Origin: a virus
Length of the DNA: 56,802 nucleotides
Virus record (IMG/VR): IMGVR_UViG_3300042446_001034
Location: 1 to 56,802 of that record
Reading direction: 5' to 3' (one strand)
Part shown: positions 41,497 to 49,861 of the stretch, piece after piece
How positions within the stretch are numbered: the first letter of the stretch is position 1
How the letters are laid out: each line of letters starts with the position of its first letter
Translations under genes and position numbers: made by a program
The notes under the pieces: generated by a model
Seen by the model: only the letters and a program-made list of their open reading frames with translations
Database searches by the model: none
What the model was told of the DNA's origin: nothing

Positions 41497-41862
41497 TTAA
41501 CTTGAATGACCTGTAGGATAAGTGTATCCCTGATTTATTCTTTGTGTTAATCTTCCCTGATTATCAACATAGTACAACATATTCCTGTTGTCCCAACGAT
41601 ATTGTGTCCATACTAAATTGTCATATTCTACTTCGTGATCTTGTGCGATGCCATCAAAATAGTCTATACCTGGTTCGAAGTCTTCAAAATTTTCTTCAGG
41701 TGATCCGGGTAAATTTAATTCAATACTATCTTTGTCTTTGAGTTGATCACTCCTATACAAAAATAGTTCGCCATCAGAGTTTCTACGCAGAGCATACCAA
41801 TAGCGAGGACTATCTCCTAGTGCCTCATCTGGGCTTTGACCTAAATAATAATTACTTGGCAT
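41497..41862 (-). CDS. Small acidic virion protein
   Basis: A 121-residue acidic protein starting MPSNYYLGQSPDEALGDSPRYWYALRR, with the acidic stretch GSPEENFEDFEPGIDYFDG (about 53-71) and aromatic strands near the end (WTQYRWDNRNMLYYVDNQGRL, split over residues 85-105). It lies between a giant fibre and other small structural genes in one operon, with a TTAAGGAA ribosome-binding site. I do not recognise its function. Confidence 0.6.
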   Translation of the reverse strand: MPSNYYLGQSPDEALGDSPRYWYALRRNSDGELFLYRSDQLKDKDSIELNLPGSPEENFEDFEPGIDYFDGIAQDHEVEYDNLVWTQYRWDNRNMLYYVDNQGRLTQRINQGYTYPTGHSS

Positions 41863-41871
41863 GATTTTTCC

Positions 41872-42204
41872 TTAAGAGATTTCTACATAACTAATGACAG
41901 AATCTATGCTGTCTTCGGTGTCGCTGACTATTCTTATGCCTGCAGTTTCTGGCAATATCAGTTTTTCACCTTGGGTGATAATCTTAGCTGTGCTGTTGGG
42001 AGATATTGATAAGCCACGCACATAATGTGCCTGAGTAGAGTTTTCATCTATAACATATATGTTAACTACCACTGTGTCATAGTCTGTGACATTGGCGATA
42101 TTCATGCCAATAACTGTGGCTCGCACCCCCGGTGGTATCTGTAATACATCAACAGGAGTAGTTCCTATATCAGTATTAACAGAATGTCTAAATAAGGTTG
42201 GCAT
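41872..42204 (-). CDS. Small beta-sandwich virion protein
   Basis: A 110-residue all-beta protein: TTPVDVLQIPPGVRATVIGM, then VVVNIYVIDENSTQAHYV, and a final DSIDSVISYVEIS. Strand order resembles the 106-aa protein at 28054 and the 133-aa protein at 45292, in which a tri- or dimeric decoration role is plausible. It starts 3 nt after the stop of the upstream gene and lies inside a closely packed structural operon. Confidence 0.6.
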   Translation of the reverse strand: MPTLFRHSVNTDIGTTPVDVLQIPPGVRATVIGMNIANVTDYDTVVVNIYVIDENSTQAHYVRGLSISPNSTAKIITQGEKLILPETAGIRIVSDTEDSIDSVISYVEIS

Positions 42205-42207
42205 ATT

Positions 42208-43260
42208 TTATCCTAGTGTGAGTGCTATCTGCACTGCAATATCGTTGGCTTGGGTAATACTCACAGCTCCTGATGATCCAGCTGGTGATGCCCACGCGGC
42301 ACCGTCCCATATTTCTAATGCTTTAGCATTGGTGTTAAATCTAGTCATTCCCAAAACTGCATAAGCTGTAGGTCGTTCACCGTCATCTCCCCTAGGAGGA
42401 ACAAATCCATTGGTGCCCTGTATCTTAAAATATCCTGTGCCAGACTGTGCTATTTGTGTAATTGCATTTGTAGACACGTTTGTGATAACGTTGTCAACAA
42501 TTCTAAAATTACCTAATCGAACACCACCTGCACCATTACCATCAATGTATAGATCTTGTCCAGTTGTAGTGGTAATTTCATTGTCACGGAACATCAAGTT
42601 TCCAACGTCTAGAGCTGGAACATTTATAGCATCGGTATAAAAATCATTAACATAGATAGCCCTCCAGCGAAATGTGGGAGATCCTAGATCATAAAGATTA
42701 TCAGTTTGTGGCACAAGGTCACTTTTGATACTGGCATTGATTACAATGTTATCTGTGAGTGCATCACCAATGGTTATATTACCACCAATAACTATGTTTC
42801 CAGTGGCATTGACATCGCCGGTGACCGCAAGATTACCTGTGATGTTGGTATTGGCTATGATGTTAACTGTGCCAGAGCCGTTGGGATTTATTTCTATTGC
42901 GCTGTCGCTGACAGTGGTTGATATGATGTTGCCCTGCAGTTGCAGATCATCTATCTGCAGTCTTGCGTGATAAACAGTGGCTTCACCTACAGCCGCTGCA
43001 AAATTTATGGTGTTGGAATCACTGGTTATGGTATTACCAGTAAAGTGTAGATTTCCGATGTTTAATTGATTGTCTACTGTGACATTCGTAGAACGGGTGT
43101 GTCCGTTGACATCAAGGTCAACAGTTGGAGTTGCTGTGCGTATCCCGATTCGAGAGTTCACAACATCTAGATAGAGTAGGTCTGTCTCGAATGCCAAATT
43201 TTCGCCTGCGCGAAGAAGATTTGACTTCAAGAGCTGACCGGAAATGCGACCGATAGCCAT
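42208..43260 (-). CDS. Fibre/baseplate-type structural protein, paralogue A
   Basis: A 350-residue beta-repeat protein. The first 35 residues (GRISGQLLKSNLLRAGENLA, then FETDLLYLDV) match the upstream paralogue at 43392. A middle region of strand repeats (EINPNGSGTVNIIANTNITGN) is likewise shared. DLGSPTFRWRAIYVNDFYT (about 190-208) is a triple-helix-like fibre motif. The end IQGTNGFVPPRGDDGERP precedes a small RFNTNAKALEIWDGAAW module. A TTGGAGAG ribosome-binding site precedes the ATG, and its leader (43261-43380) looks structured. Confidence 0.72.
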   Translation of the reverse strand: MAIGRISGQLLKSNLLRAGENLAFETDLLYLDVVNSRIGIRTATPTVDLDVNGHTRSTNVTVDNQLNIGNLHFTGNTITSDSNTINFAAAVGEATVYHARLQIDDLQLQGNIISTTVSDSAIEINPNGSGTVNIIANTNITGNLAVTGDVNATGNIVIGGNITIGDALTDNIVINASIKSDLVPQTDNLYDLGSPTFRWRAIYVNDFYTDAINVPALDVGNLMFRDNEITTTTGQDLYIDGNGAGGVRLGNFRIVDNVITNVSTNAITQIAQSGTGYFKIQGTNGFVPPRGDDGERPTAYAVLGMTRFNTNAKALEIWDGAAWASPAGSSGAVSITQANDIAVQIALTLG

Positions 43261-43380
43261 TAGCTCTCCAATTTACCCGGTGTTACACCGTTAACCAGAT
43301 TCTCAGCTCACGCTCTTTGCCGGTTTACCGCAGTCGAATCCTGCAAAAATGGTCGTTTCTGCAATTAAAAGTATTTATCA
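43261..43380 (-). promoter_or_regulatory. Late-promoter-like box and possibly structured leader of the 350-aa gene
   Basis: An ATAAATA box (43372-43378) gives a leader of about 105 nt, long for this genome. It can form several hairpins: GGATTC with GAATCT enclosing a CGG-TAAA-CCG stem-loop, and CGGTG-TAA-CACCG just before the TTGGAGAG ribosome-binding site. The stretch is GC-richer than its surroundings and contains no ORF starting with ATG. It could be a translation-control leader or just the remains of a gene end. Confidence 0.45.
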
Positions 43381-43391
43381 ATTTTGAAAAA

Positions 43392-44567
43392 TTACCCCAA
43401 CATCAGGGTATAGACATGGCCGAGATCTTCCATGATTGGCACATCAACTTCAATACCGCCACCTGTGCTCACTGACCACACCGTGCCGTCGTAGCATTCT
43501 AGATATCCTTCATCGGTGTTCCAGCGAGTTTCACCTACTTCTGGACTGACTCTTCTTTGAGAATTATCTCCTGAGGGAATCACAAACCCATTAGTATCCA
43601 TGAATCTCAAATACCCAATGCCTGCTGTGCTAGAAAAAGTCAAGGGTGTATTTAAAAGGTTGGTTATGTCATTGTTCTGCCACTGTATAGATTCTATACG
43701 TGTGATGCCTGTGAACGGTAGTAATCGCACATCGTCATTGCTCTGCGTGGCTGATATTTTATTAATAGTTCCGTCTAATCTAAGTTGTTCACTGACTATC
43801 ACTGACTGCGATCTTAATCCACTGCCAGGCCATGCTCCAGTCGTTATATTAGTCCAGTCCGGTGCGTGTATTTGGCTCCAACGTCTTACACTGCTGTCAC
43901 CTGCGTCTGCTCCCATGGCATAGATCAAGTCATCTCCGGGAATGATACTTTGTGTGAAATCAGTGTTTATGATCACAGTGTCAAATGTTTGATTATCACC
44001 AAAGGTCAGGGTGCCTTGACTTGAAAGATTGCCGCTGATACCGATATTGCCGCTGACTGCAAGATTTCCTGTGATATTGGTATTGGCTATTAACTCCACT
44101 GTTCCTGAGCCGTTAGGGTCTAGGACTATGTTACTGTTAGATACACTGGATATAAGATTGCCATCTAGGATAAGATTGTCTGTGCCAAGTCTATCATGAA
44201 ATATTTCACCACCACCGTTGATATAAACATCAATACCACCCACGCTGGTAGAAATAGTGTTGGGTGCATTAAAACGCAAGTTGCCCGGAGCAAGTTGTGT
44301 AACCACTGTGAAATCATTGGTGTAGATGTTGTTGTTAACATCAAAATCGTAGATAGGCACATCGGTATTAATACCTATAGCAGTAAACGGTGTAGATGTG
44401 CTACCAGCTTTTCCAAAATTAGGATCAGAATCTTCGTTTAGGGAAACTCCTGTTGTTACAGGTGATACTTTAAGGTATAATAGATCAGTTTCAAACGCAA
44501 GGTCAACACCGGCACGTAACAGGTTGTCTGTTAATACTTGACCACCTATGCGCCCCAATTGACTCAT
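43392..44567 (-). CDS. Fibre/baseplate-type structural protein, paralogue B
   Basis: A 391-residue protein whose opening LGRIGGQVLTDNLLRAGVDLAF (split) and ETDLLYLKV matches the 350-aa downstream paralogue. Shared NPNGSGTVELIANTNITGNLAV repeats, an IGINTDVPIYDFDVNN segment (about 64-80) and a C-terminal FMDTNGFVIPSGDNSQRRV followed by an ETRWNTDEGYLECYDGTVW module complete the match. It begins 2 nt after the stop of its upstream gene. A tandem gene duplication is the simplest explanation. Confidence 0.72.
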   Translation of the reverse strand: MSQLGRIGGQVLTDNLLRAGVDLAFETDLLYLKVSPVTTGVSLNEDSDPNFGKAGSTSTPFTAIGINTDVPIYDFDVNNNIYTNDFTVVTQLAPGNLRFNAPNTISTSVGGIDVYINGGGEIFHDRLGTDNLILDGNLISSVSNSNIVLDPNGSGTVELIANTNITGNLAVSGNIGISGNLSSQGTLTFGDNQTFDTVIINTDFTQSIIPGDDLIYAMGADAGDSSVRRWSQIHAPDWTNITTGAWPGSGLRSQSVIVSEQLRLDGTINKISATQSNDDVRLLPFTGITRIESIQWQNNDITNLLNTPLTFSSTAGIGYLRFMDTNGFVIPSGDNSQRRVSPEVGETRWNTDEGYLECYDGTVWSVSTGGGIEVDVPIMEDLGHVYTLMLG

Positions 44568-44569
44568 GC

Positions 44570-45295
44570 TTAGTTGGCGTATCCGTAGTATACAGTTACG
44601 TAGACTGGATTGCCGCCTCCTCCTGTGTTTGGTATTGCTGATGTAAATCCGAGATAATATCCAGCAACTCGCACTTTACCTGTGCCTGTGGGGGTTCCGC
44701 CAGATTTGGTGAATACTGTACCTACTGTGTTTGCTGCGGCACCAAATGATGTAAATGTTGTAGATCCCACTGAAGTAATTATATAACTAGTACCGTTATT
44801 ACCACTGTTCAATGCTGTAGCATTAATTTCTGCACCTGTTCCTGTGCTTGTGGGATTTTGATTTATTGTAAAGTTGGTAGAAGAAATCTGCATGACGTTT
44901 TCTACCAACACTATTACATTGTCTGCACTGGCAGCGTATGATGGCGCAAAAATGCTGTTCAACGGTCCAAAAATAGTAGAAACACCGTCTCCTGGACCTA
45001 GTGTTTGTTTAGTAATAGCAGCAGCAAATGGACTAGCCACTATGACCCAGGCACCACCTACATAAGCTTCTAGTGCTGGAATCGTTGTGTTGTAACGAAT
45101 AGTGCCGTTGGCATCTGTAGGTTGACGCACACTACTTAGTTGCGGGCGTTGTGCCGTTGTGCCTTTAGGTAACATCATGCCTCCATTAGCATTGACCACT
45201 ACTCTGTTACCAGGCCCGTTGCCGGCAGGATAATAAATCAACGCACGATCGTTGATGCTAAACTGCGAAATATTTTTGGTCTTTAAGAATTTCAT
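44570..45295 (-). CDS. Fibre-type structural protein, 241 aa
   Basis: The start is taken at the ATG at 45295, which overlaps the upstream stop as ATGA (a longer frame upstream is embedded in the neighbour). Residues 1-40 (KFLKTKNISQFSINDRALIY) are an attachment-type segment; GMMLPKGTTAQRP and NGTIRYNTTIPALEAYVGGAW form the conserved fibre module. The C-terminal half is Thr/Gly-rich, with an IITSVGSTTFTSFGAAAN repeat of the type common to phage fibre modules. No other function is recognised. Confidence 0.7.
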   Translation of the reverse strand: MKFLKTKNISQFSINDRALIYYPAGNGPGNRVVVNANGGMMLPKGTTAQRPQLSSVRQPTDANGTIRYNTTIPALEAYVGGAWVIVASPFAAAITKQTLGPGDGVSTIFGPLNSIFAPSYAASADNVIVLVENVMQISSTNFTINQNPTSTGTGAEINATALNSGNNGTSYIITSVGSTTFTSFGAAANTVGTVFTKSGGTPTGTGKVRVAGYYLGFTSAIPNTGGGGNPVYVTVYYGYAN

Positions 45296-45693
45296 ACAGC
45301 TAATACACTCACGGTTACAGATAGTCTTGCAGCCGCTGAGGTGCCGATCCATATTTGATCACCGCTGGCCAACACTATACGTTCTTCAGAAAAGAACACA
45401 GTCTCGCCAGCTGGCACAACAAGATTGCTGACTACGAGATTTCCAGCTGCATAACTTAGTCCGCTTCGAACTACATGAATATTTACTGTGACGTTGTTAG
45501 TAGTTTCGTCTGCAGGATCGGGCGCTGCTGTGTTGCACAATGCTATAGTAGTAACTGCATTTTCTCTACCAATTACTCCTCCTGCGATAGGGCCGCCTGT
45601 GGTTGAGCTGGTAAACACTTTGACTGGTATTGTAACGTTGGTGGAATCTATCAGTGATAGTGTACCTTCTGGATTTTCATAGTTTCTTATCAT
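45292..45693 (-). CDS. Small beta-sandwich virion protein, 133 aa
   Basis: A beta-rich protein with VTIPVKVFTSSTTGGPIAGG, TNNVTVNIHVVRSGLSY and ERIVLASGDQIWIGTSAAARL, strand order like the proteins at 28054 and 41872. A single Cys is seen. AAGAGACA provides a weak ribosome-binding site, and the stop overlaps the next start by ATGA. A minor virion or fibre-decoration protein is inferred. Confidence 0.6.
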   Translation of the reverse strand: MIRNYENPEGTLSLIDSTNVTIPVKVFTSSTTGGPIAGGVIGRENAVTTIALCNTAAPDPADETTNNVTVNIHVVRSGLSYAAGNLVVSNLVVPAGETVFFSEERIVLASGDQIWIGTSAAARLSVTVSVLAV

Positions 45694-45702
45694 ATGTGTC
45701 TC

Positions 45703-46755
45703 TTAAAATAGCATGCTGAATACCAGTGCTTTGTTTTTACTTATTAACTCACCGTTTTGTTTTGCAGTTTCTGCGCTGTCGTTGACAAAATATACTCCTG
45801 TAGTGCCTGTGCCAGGCACAGCTGCATACAACAACACGTTGTCGGACACATAACTAGGAACAGTGTTAATTTTCTCAAACTGCATGGCATAGTTGGTTTG
45901 AAGTTTGCCTGTGCCTTGTGTCCGAACATAGATGTTTTCATTGGTTATACCGGCACGACTTGAAATTTCATTGCGATCCAAGCCGCCACCGATTTCTAAA
46001 TCTCCAACTTCAAATCTATTTGTATAAAACTGTCCGACTAGAGCACCGTCTACTATTATCGAAACTGCACTTTCACCGAAGGTATTATAACTAGTGGTAG
46101 CTGTAAAATAGGCCAGCGATCCAGCTGTGCCTGCGATATCAGGAGAGATATTTTTGTCAGCAATAATAACTCTAGTATCTTGAAGTTGAGGAGCAACAAT
46201 TTGAAAAGTAGGATTGTTAAGAATTGAATCATCAACATATTTTTTATTAGGAAGATCGTCGTCATGTGTGACTTGATCTTCATAATTTATAGTACCTATA
46301 ACTTTAGCTACTCCGGTGCCTGTGCCTATCAGTGTGAGGTCACCTGAATCAGTAGTGCTGTTTGTTAGTATCTGTTTGAGTCTTAGACTACTGGCATCAA
46401 AGTTAAACGGTCCTGGCGCAGAACCATGTGCTAGTATCCATGAGTCAGTGCTTTCGTCGTAGAGGAAGCTGGCATTGTTCTGTGGGGTCACTGAGGTAGT
46501 GTTACCACGTTCGATTTCAATACCTGAATATATCAAAGATACGCCTGGTCCAACTTCTCCAGTGTTCAAAGATATAATGTTATCTTCAATGGTTAAATTA
46601 GTGGTGCTGATATTAAACGTATCACCTTCGACTACTAGATTACCAGTAACTCTTACCGAACCACCACTCACAGCAGGGCCAGTGTCAAGTGTTATCTTGG
46701 CACCATCGCCTGCTCGAATGTTGTAGTCACCGTTGACTCTGAGAAACTGTCCCAT
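45703..46755 (-). CDS. Fibre/baseplate-type structural protein, 350 aa
   Basis: A beta-rich protein beginning MGQFLRVNGDYNIRAGDGAKI, with VTGNLVVEGDTFNISTTNLTIEDNII (split) as an intertwined beta-helix shaft. FLYDESTDSWILAHGSAPG (about 101-119) is a widespread phage fibre motif, and DDDLPNKKYVDDSILNN (about 165-181) is another. The C-terminus contains EISSRAGITNENIYVRTQGTGKL. This pattern is common in structural proteins of aquatic T4-like phages. It sits 13 nt downstream of the 130-aa gene. Confidence 0.72.
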   Translation of the reverse strand: MGQFLRVNGDYNIRAGDGAKITLDTGPAVSGGSVRVTGNLVVEGDTFNISTTNLTIEDNIISLNTGEVGPGVSLIYSGIEIERGNTTSVTPQNNASFLYDESTDSWILAHGSAPGPFNFDASSLRLKQILTNSTTDSGDLTLIGTGTGVAKVIGTINYEDQVTHDDDLPNKKYVDDSILNNPTFQIVAPQLQDTRVIIADKNISPDIAGTAGSLAYFTATTSYNTFGESAVSIIVDGALVGQFYTNRFEVGDLEIGGGLDRNEISSRAGITNENIYVRTQGTGKLQTNYAMQFEKINTVPSYVSDNVLLYAAVPGTGTTGVYFVNDSAETAKQNGELISKNKALVFSMLF

Positions 46756-46768
46756 TTACAATCCTAGA

Positions 46769-47161
46769 TTATAGTGCAACTAATAAGATATCGTCAGATC
46801 CAGAATCGTCTGCCATATACCATTTATAGCGAACACCGCTAAAATCAGTAGCAATACGCTTGGTTAACTTTCTAATTCTACGACCGTTGGTAGCTTGATT
46901 ATTATCAGCAGCTACACGACCTGTCATTAACATTTCGCCTGTTGATAGTTTGTCGCTGTCTTTGTCGGCCAATCTACATAGTCCTGTTGCACTGTCTGAT
47001 ACATCAAATACAGTATAGGCTCTTGTACCTTTTTGTTTAAGAATATACACATCATCTCTGATTGTACCGCCGATATTAGCAACGACTCTAATACCTGTAT
47101 TGCTTGCATATGTGCCAAAAACTTCAACACCGTTTACATCTCTTTTTACTGGACGTCCCAT
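46769..47161 (-). CDS. Conserved small structural protein, 130 aa
   Basis: Starts MGRPVKRDVNGVEVFGTYA, a recognisable beginning of a small protein frequent in aquatic T4-like phages next to capsid or fibre genes (from memory, no search). The remainder is beta-rich with a basic NGRRIRKLTKRIA stretch (about 91-103) and an aromatic FSGVRYKWYMADD near the end. The ribosome-binding site GGAGAAT is strong, and a late-promoter-like box lies 69 nt upstream. Confidence 0.65.
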   Translation of the reverse strand: MGRPVKRDVNGVEVFGTYASNTGIRVVANIGGTIRDDVYILKQKGTRAYTVFDVSDSATGLCRLADKDSDKLSTGEMLMTGRVAADNNQATNGRRIRKLTKRIATDFSGVRYKWYMADDSGSDDILLVAL

Positions 47162-47229
47162 TTGATTCTCCTTATGTTTGACGTTCTAGGTCTACGCGGC
47201 GGGTACCGCATAATAAATTCTAGATACTT

Positions 47230-47236
47230 TATTTAT
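47230..47236 (-). promoter_or_regulatory. Late-promoter-like box ATAAATA upstream of 130-aa structural gene
   Basis: The minus strand reads GCGGATAAATAAAGTATC. Its predicted leader of about 60 nt contains a GCGGTACCCGC hairpin and ends in AAGGAGAATCAA before the ATG. The box overlaps the last codons of the preceding 89-aa gene. Confidence 0.5.
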
Positions 47237-47502
47237 CCGCGGCTTAGTAGACTCATCAGTTCCATTTTTTCTACAGTGTTTAATATTGTATTGATGGCAT
47301 CAATTTCTTGTTGTGCTTTTTCTAAATATCCGCGATGTTTGGTTTGCCTATACAAGACCATTATTTTACTGTGCGCAGTAATGTGTTGATTTATTATTTT
47401 TTCAATGCGTTGCACATCATGTGTAAACATAGGAAAGCGATGTCGCCATGCCGTAAACTGTTCACGTAGTTGTTTGAAGTCTTGTTCCGATTCCACTTTC
47501 AT
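47233..47502 (-). CDS. Small helical protein, 89 aa
   Basis: The ATG at 47502 is chosen: it lies 5 nt after a TTAAATA box, with TTGGG between. An upstream TTG would extend it into the terminator stem, which is unlikely. The protein is helical (KVESEQDFKQLREQFTAWRHR, then VQRIEKIINQHITAHS) with two helix pairs and a KAQQEIDAINTILNTVEKME coiled-coil-like segment. It is the first gene after the major capsid terminator; no function is recognised. Confidence 0.6.
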   Translation of the reverse strand: MKVESEQDFKQLREQFTAWRHRFPMFTHDVQRIEKIINQHITAHSKIMVLYRQTKHRGYLEKAQQEIDAINTILNTVEKMELMSLLSRG

Positions 47503-47507
47503 CCCAA

Positions 47508-47514
47508 TATTTAA
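47508..47514 (-). promoter_or_regulatory. Late-promoter-like box TTAAATA, 5 nt before ATG at 47502
   Basis: The minus strand reads GACTTAAATATTGGGATG. It follows the capsid terminator directly. Box-to-ATG gap is again exactly 5 nt. Confidence 0.5.
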
Positions 47515-47521
47515 GTCAAAC

Positions 47522-47545
47522 AAAAAGCACCCGAAGGTGCTTTTT
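47522..47545 (-). terminator. 23: Rho-independent terminator after major capsid gene
   Basis: AAAAAGCACC and GGTGCTTTTT form a 10-bp stem with a TTCG tetraloop on the minus strand, 25 nt after the gp23 stop codon. The A/T tracts on both sides would let it act in either direction. Confidence 0.88.
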
Positions 47546-47570
47546 GAAGTTGCGTTATACGTGTTACAGA

Positions 47571-48740
47571 TTAAGCAAAACGTAGGTTAGCGGATGTTAC
47601 AGCAACAGTCGCCAAGTAATCAGCTGCATTACCTAGAGAAGAAGCTGTGTTTGTCAACTCAACATAACCATAACGTGTCATGAATGACACGACTGGTTCG
47701 AAAGTTGCTGGGTCAAGAACAACACCACTGCTCATCAATGGAATGTATGGGCAATAGAATGCTGCTGCGTCAGATTCGCTAGAACCTTTGTAACCAACTA
47801 GAACGTTGTCGTTCTCTGCATATGTGTTAACATACACTTTCATTGCTGAATTCAATGTGCCAACAAACTTGGTGTTTGTAGGAGCTTCGAATGTGCCTTC
47901 TGTTGTGCGAGCAAAAGCAGAAGTAGTAGCACTTTGCAACAATGTTAATGTTGTTGGTGATACAACTGCCCAGTTACCTGCACCACGACGTGTACGCTGA
48001 GCGATCAAGTTAGCAGCACGGTTGATTTGAACTGCCAATGCGGCATGCTCGTCACCAACGAATGTTGCTGTACCAGATACAGCAGCTTGGTCATATGTTA
48101 ATACTGTTGAAGACAATGTAGCCAAGCTACGTAGAACTTCTTGATCGATCTCAGCTGTGATCTCTTGTGCAAGAGCAGCCATGATTTCTGCTTCGATGTC
48201 AATGCCTTGTTGGGCTTGTGCATCTTGAGCAGCTTCAAAAGTCCAGCGAGCTGACAACTTACGTGTCTTAGCTTCAACTGTTTGTTTCAAGATTTGAATA
48301 CTTAGCTTGTTACCAGCTACACCTTCTAGTGCTGCTGTTGACGCTGGTTTACCAGTTGTGGCTCCAGAATAACCTTCAGCAATCTTGAATGGGCTTAGTG
48401 CCTCTTCGCCAGGTGTTGTAGAACCACCAGCACTCGCACTAAATGTATCGCTGTAGCGAACACGTAGAGTGTGGATTTGTCCAACTGGACCTGTCATTGG
48501 TTGTACACCAACTAGTTCATTAGCAATGACTGTTGGCATTACACGTCTGATCACTGGAAGGATCACACGATTTAGTGTTGCTACGTTACCGGCGGATGTT
48601 GCTCCAGCGGTGGCACTCTCTGCCAAATACTTGCGGGTATTTTCTAGAGTTGTTGCCATTACTGAACGCTTGTTACCTTGAAGACCTTCTAAAAGGGCGT
48701 CTTTGGTTTCCGACCAGCGTGACTCGAGTAATTGTGACAT
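47571..48740 (-). CDS. 23: Major capsid protein gp23
   Basis: A 389-residue protein; T4 gp23 is 521 aa. The N-terminus (SQLLESRWSETKDALLEGLQG) and KYLAESATAGATSAGNV (about 38-54) are followed by ATLNRVILPVIRRVMPTVIANELVGVQPMTGPVGQI, split here, which is the conserved gp23 core near residues 54-89. LAE-S at about 40-42 fits the (L/I)-x-E cleavage preference of the T4 prohead protease, so the N-terminal roughly 42 residues are probably removed. The C-terminus carries YIPLMSSGVVLDPATFEPVVSFMTRYGY. GGAGAACT ribosome-binding site; hairpin terminator downstream. Confidence 0.95.
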   Translation of the reverse strand: MSQLLESRWSETKDALLEGLQGNKRSVMATTLENTRKYLAESATAGATSAGNVATLNRVILPVIRRVMPTVIANELVGVQPMTGPVGQIHTLRVRYSDTFSASAGGSTTPGEEALSPFKIAEGYSGATTGKPASTAALEGVAGNKLSIQILKQTVEAKTRKLSARWTFEAAQDAQAQQGIDIEAEIMAALAQEITAEIDQEVLRSLATLSSTVLTYDQAAVSGTATFVGDEHAALAVQINRAANLIAQRTRRGAGNWAVVSPTTLTLLQSATTSAFARTTEGTFEAPTNTKFVGTLNSAMKVYVNTYAENDNVLVGYKGSSESDAAAFYCPYIPLMSSGVVLDPATFEPVVSFMTRYGYVELTNTASSLGNAADYLATVAVTSANLRFA

Positions 48741-48751
48741 TATAGTTCTCC

Positions 48752-49846
48752 TTAAACTTTTAGTCCCGCAAGCCTGCGGATGTCAAATATCTCAGCGGTT
48801 TTTTCTTCTTTACCGCTGGATTGAGGTGCCTGTTTATCGCCTGTAATTTCTTTGCCTTCTGATAGTACTTTCTTCGCCGGTGCTCCACCATTCATTACTG
48901 CTGGTAGGTATTTGTCGAAAGCTGTACGTAGCTTTTCTGTTTGTGTTGATTCAAGCAGACTTTTCATGACTTCACGTTTGTCACCAGCCAAAGGATTTAG
49001 CAATTCGCTCATAACTTCCTTGCGTTGATTACTTTCTTTGATGACATGTAGTTCACGTTCTTTCTGTGCTACTTGTTGCTGTGCTTCTGCAACCATTTTT
49101 GCTGCTTGTTCCAATTCAGATTCTCTTGTCATCATAACTTTGAGAAGTTTTGCTGTTTCAGATTTCTCATTTAGATGACTTGCAGCATATTCGCTGGCAA
49201 ATGATTCAAAAATTCTGCGACCAAAGTCATTTCTTCTAGCTGATTCAATGTCTTCCTTGAGCTGAGTCATTTCAGAACGTAGACCGTTCTGCACTGTTTC
49301 TGCTACTTTTACGGAAGCTGCTGTGATAAATTCTTTCTTGAGATTGTCAAACTTGGCTCTGCTTTCGCGTACTAATTTTACTTTAGTTTCGGCCAAATCT
49401 TTCTTATCTGTGTGGAATTCTGCGATTTCTTTCGCCAGGGCATCCACGATAAAAGATTCTAATTTTGCAACATTGTTTGCAACTGTCTTGCGATCTTCGT
49501 GTAGTTCTGCCAATTCTTTGTTAAGATTATTAAAGATAAATGATTCCATTGCTTTGGAATCGTCTTTCATTTTCTTAGTATACTTGGCGCGGGCTTCGAT
49601 AAGTCCTTGGCGATCTTCTGCCAATTCACCTAACTCTGCCTGCAAGCGATCTGTTAGCATAGCTTCTACAGCTTCTACCATTGCGCCTTTGTCATGCTCA
49701 TACTTCTGAGCAAATTCTTCACGTAGTTCAGCGGTTACTTGATCACGGCTTTCTTGAATTCTGCTTTCCCAAGCTGATTCAATTTCCGATTTGATTTCTT
49801 CGGAAATCACATTGTTTTCAAACAATTGTTTTACGATGTCTAGCAT
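48752..49846 (-). CDS. 22: Prohead core scaffold protein gp22
   Basis: A 364-residue, almost wholly helical coiled-coil protein; T4 gp22 is 269 aa. It begins LDIVKQLFENNVISEEIKSEIE, has repeated E-A-K-rich heptads through residues about 25-270, and ends in KREVMKSLLESTQTEKLRTAFDKYLPAVMNG, split here, resembling scaffold C-termini. gp22 forms the temporary core of the prohead and is degraded by gp21. It lies between gp21 and gp23 in T4 order. AGGAGAAT ribosome-binding site. Confidence 0.88.
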   Translation of the reverse strand: MLDIVKQLFENNVISEEIKSEIESAWESRIQESRDQVTAELREEFAQKYEHDKGAMVEAVEAMLTDRLQAELGELAEDRQGLIEARAKYTKKMKDDSKAMESFIFNNLNKELAELHEDRKTVANNVAKLESFIVDALAKEIAEFHTDKKDLAETKVKLVRESRAKFDNLKKEFITAASVKVAETVQNGLRSEMTQLKEDIESARRNDFGRRIFESFASEYAASHLNEKSETAKLLKVMMTRESELEQAAKMVAEAQQQVAQKERELHVIKESNQRKEVMSELLNPLAGDKREVMKSLLESTQTEKLRTAFDKYLPAVMNGGAPAKKVLSEGKEITGDKQAPQSSGKEEKTAEIFDIRRLAGLKV

Positions 49847-49861
49847 GTGATTCTCCTACTG

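Noticed and set aside
43261-43391. tmRNA-like GGATTCGAC string
   Set aside because: Only a short motif; no tRNA-like ends or tag reading frame are present.
47503-47523. TTG start for the 89-aa gene at 47523
   Set aside because: It would put the start in the capsid terminator stem; the ATG at 47502 has the 5-nt late box instead.
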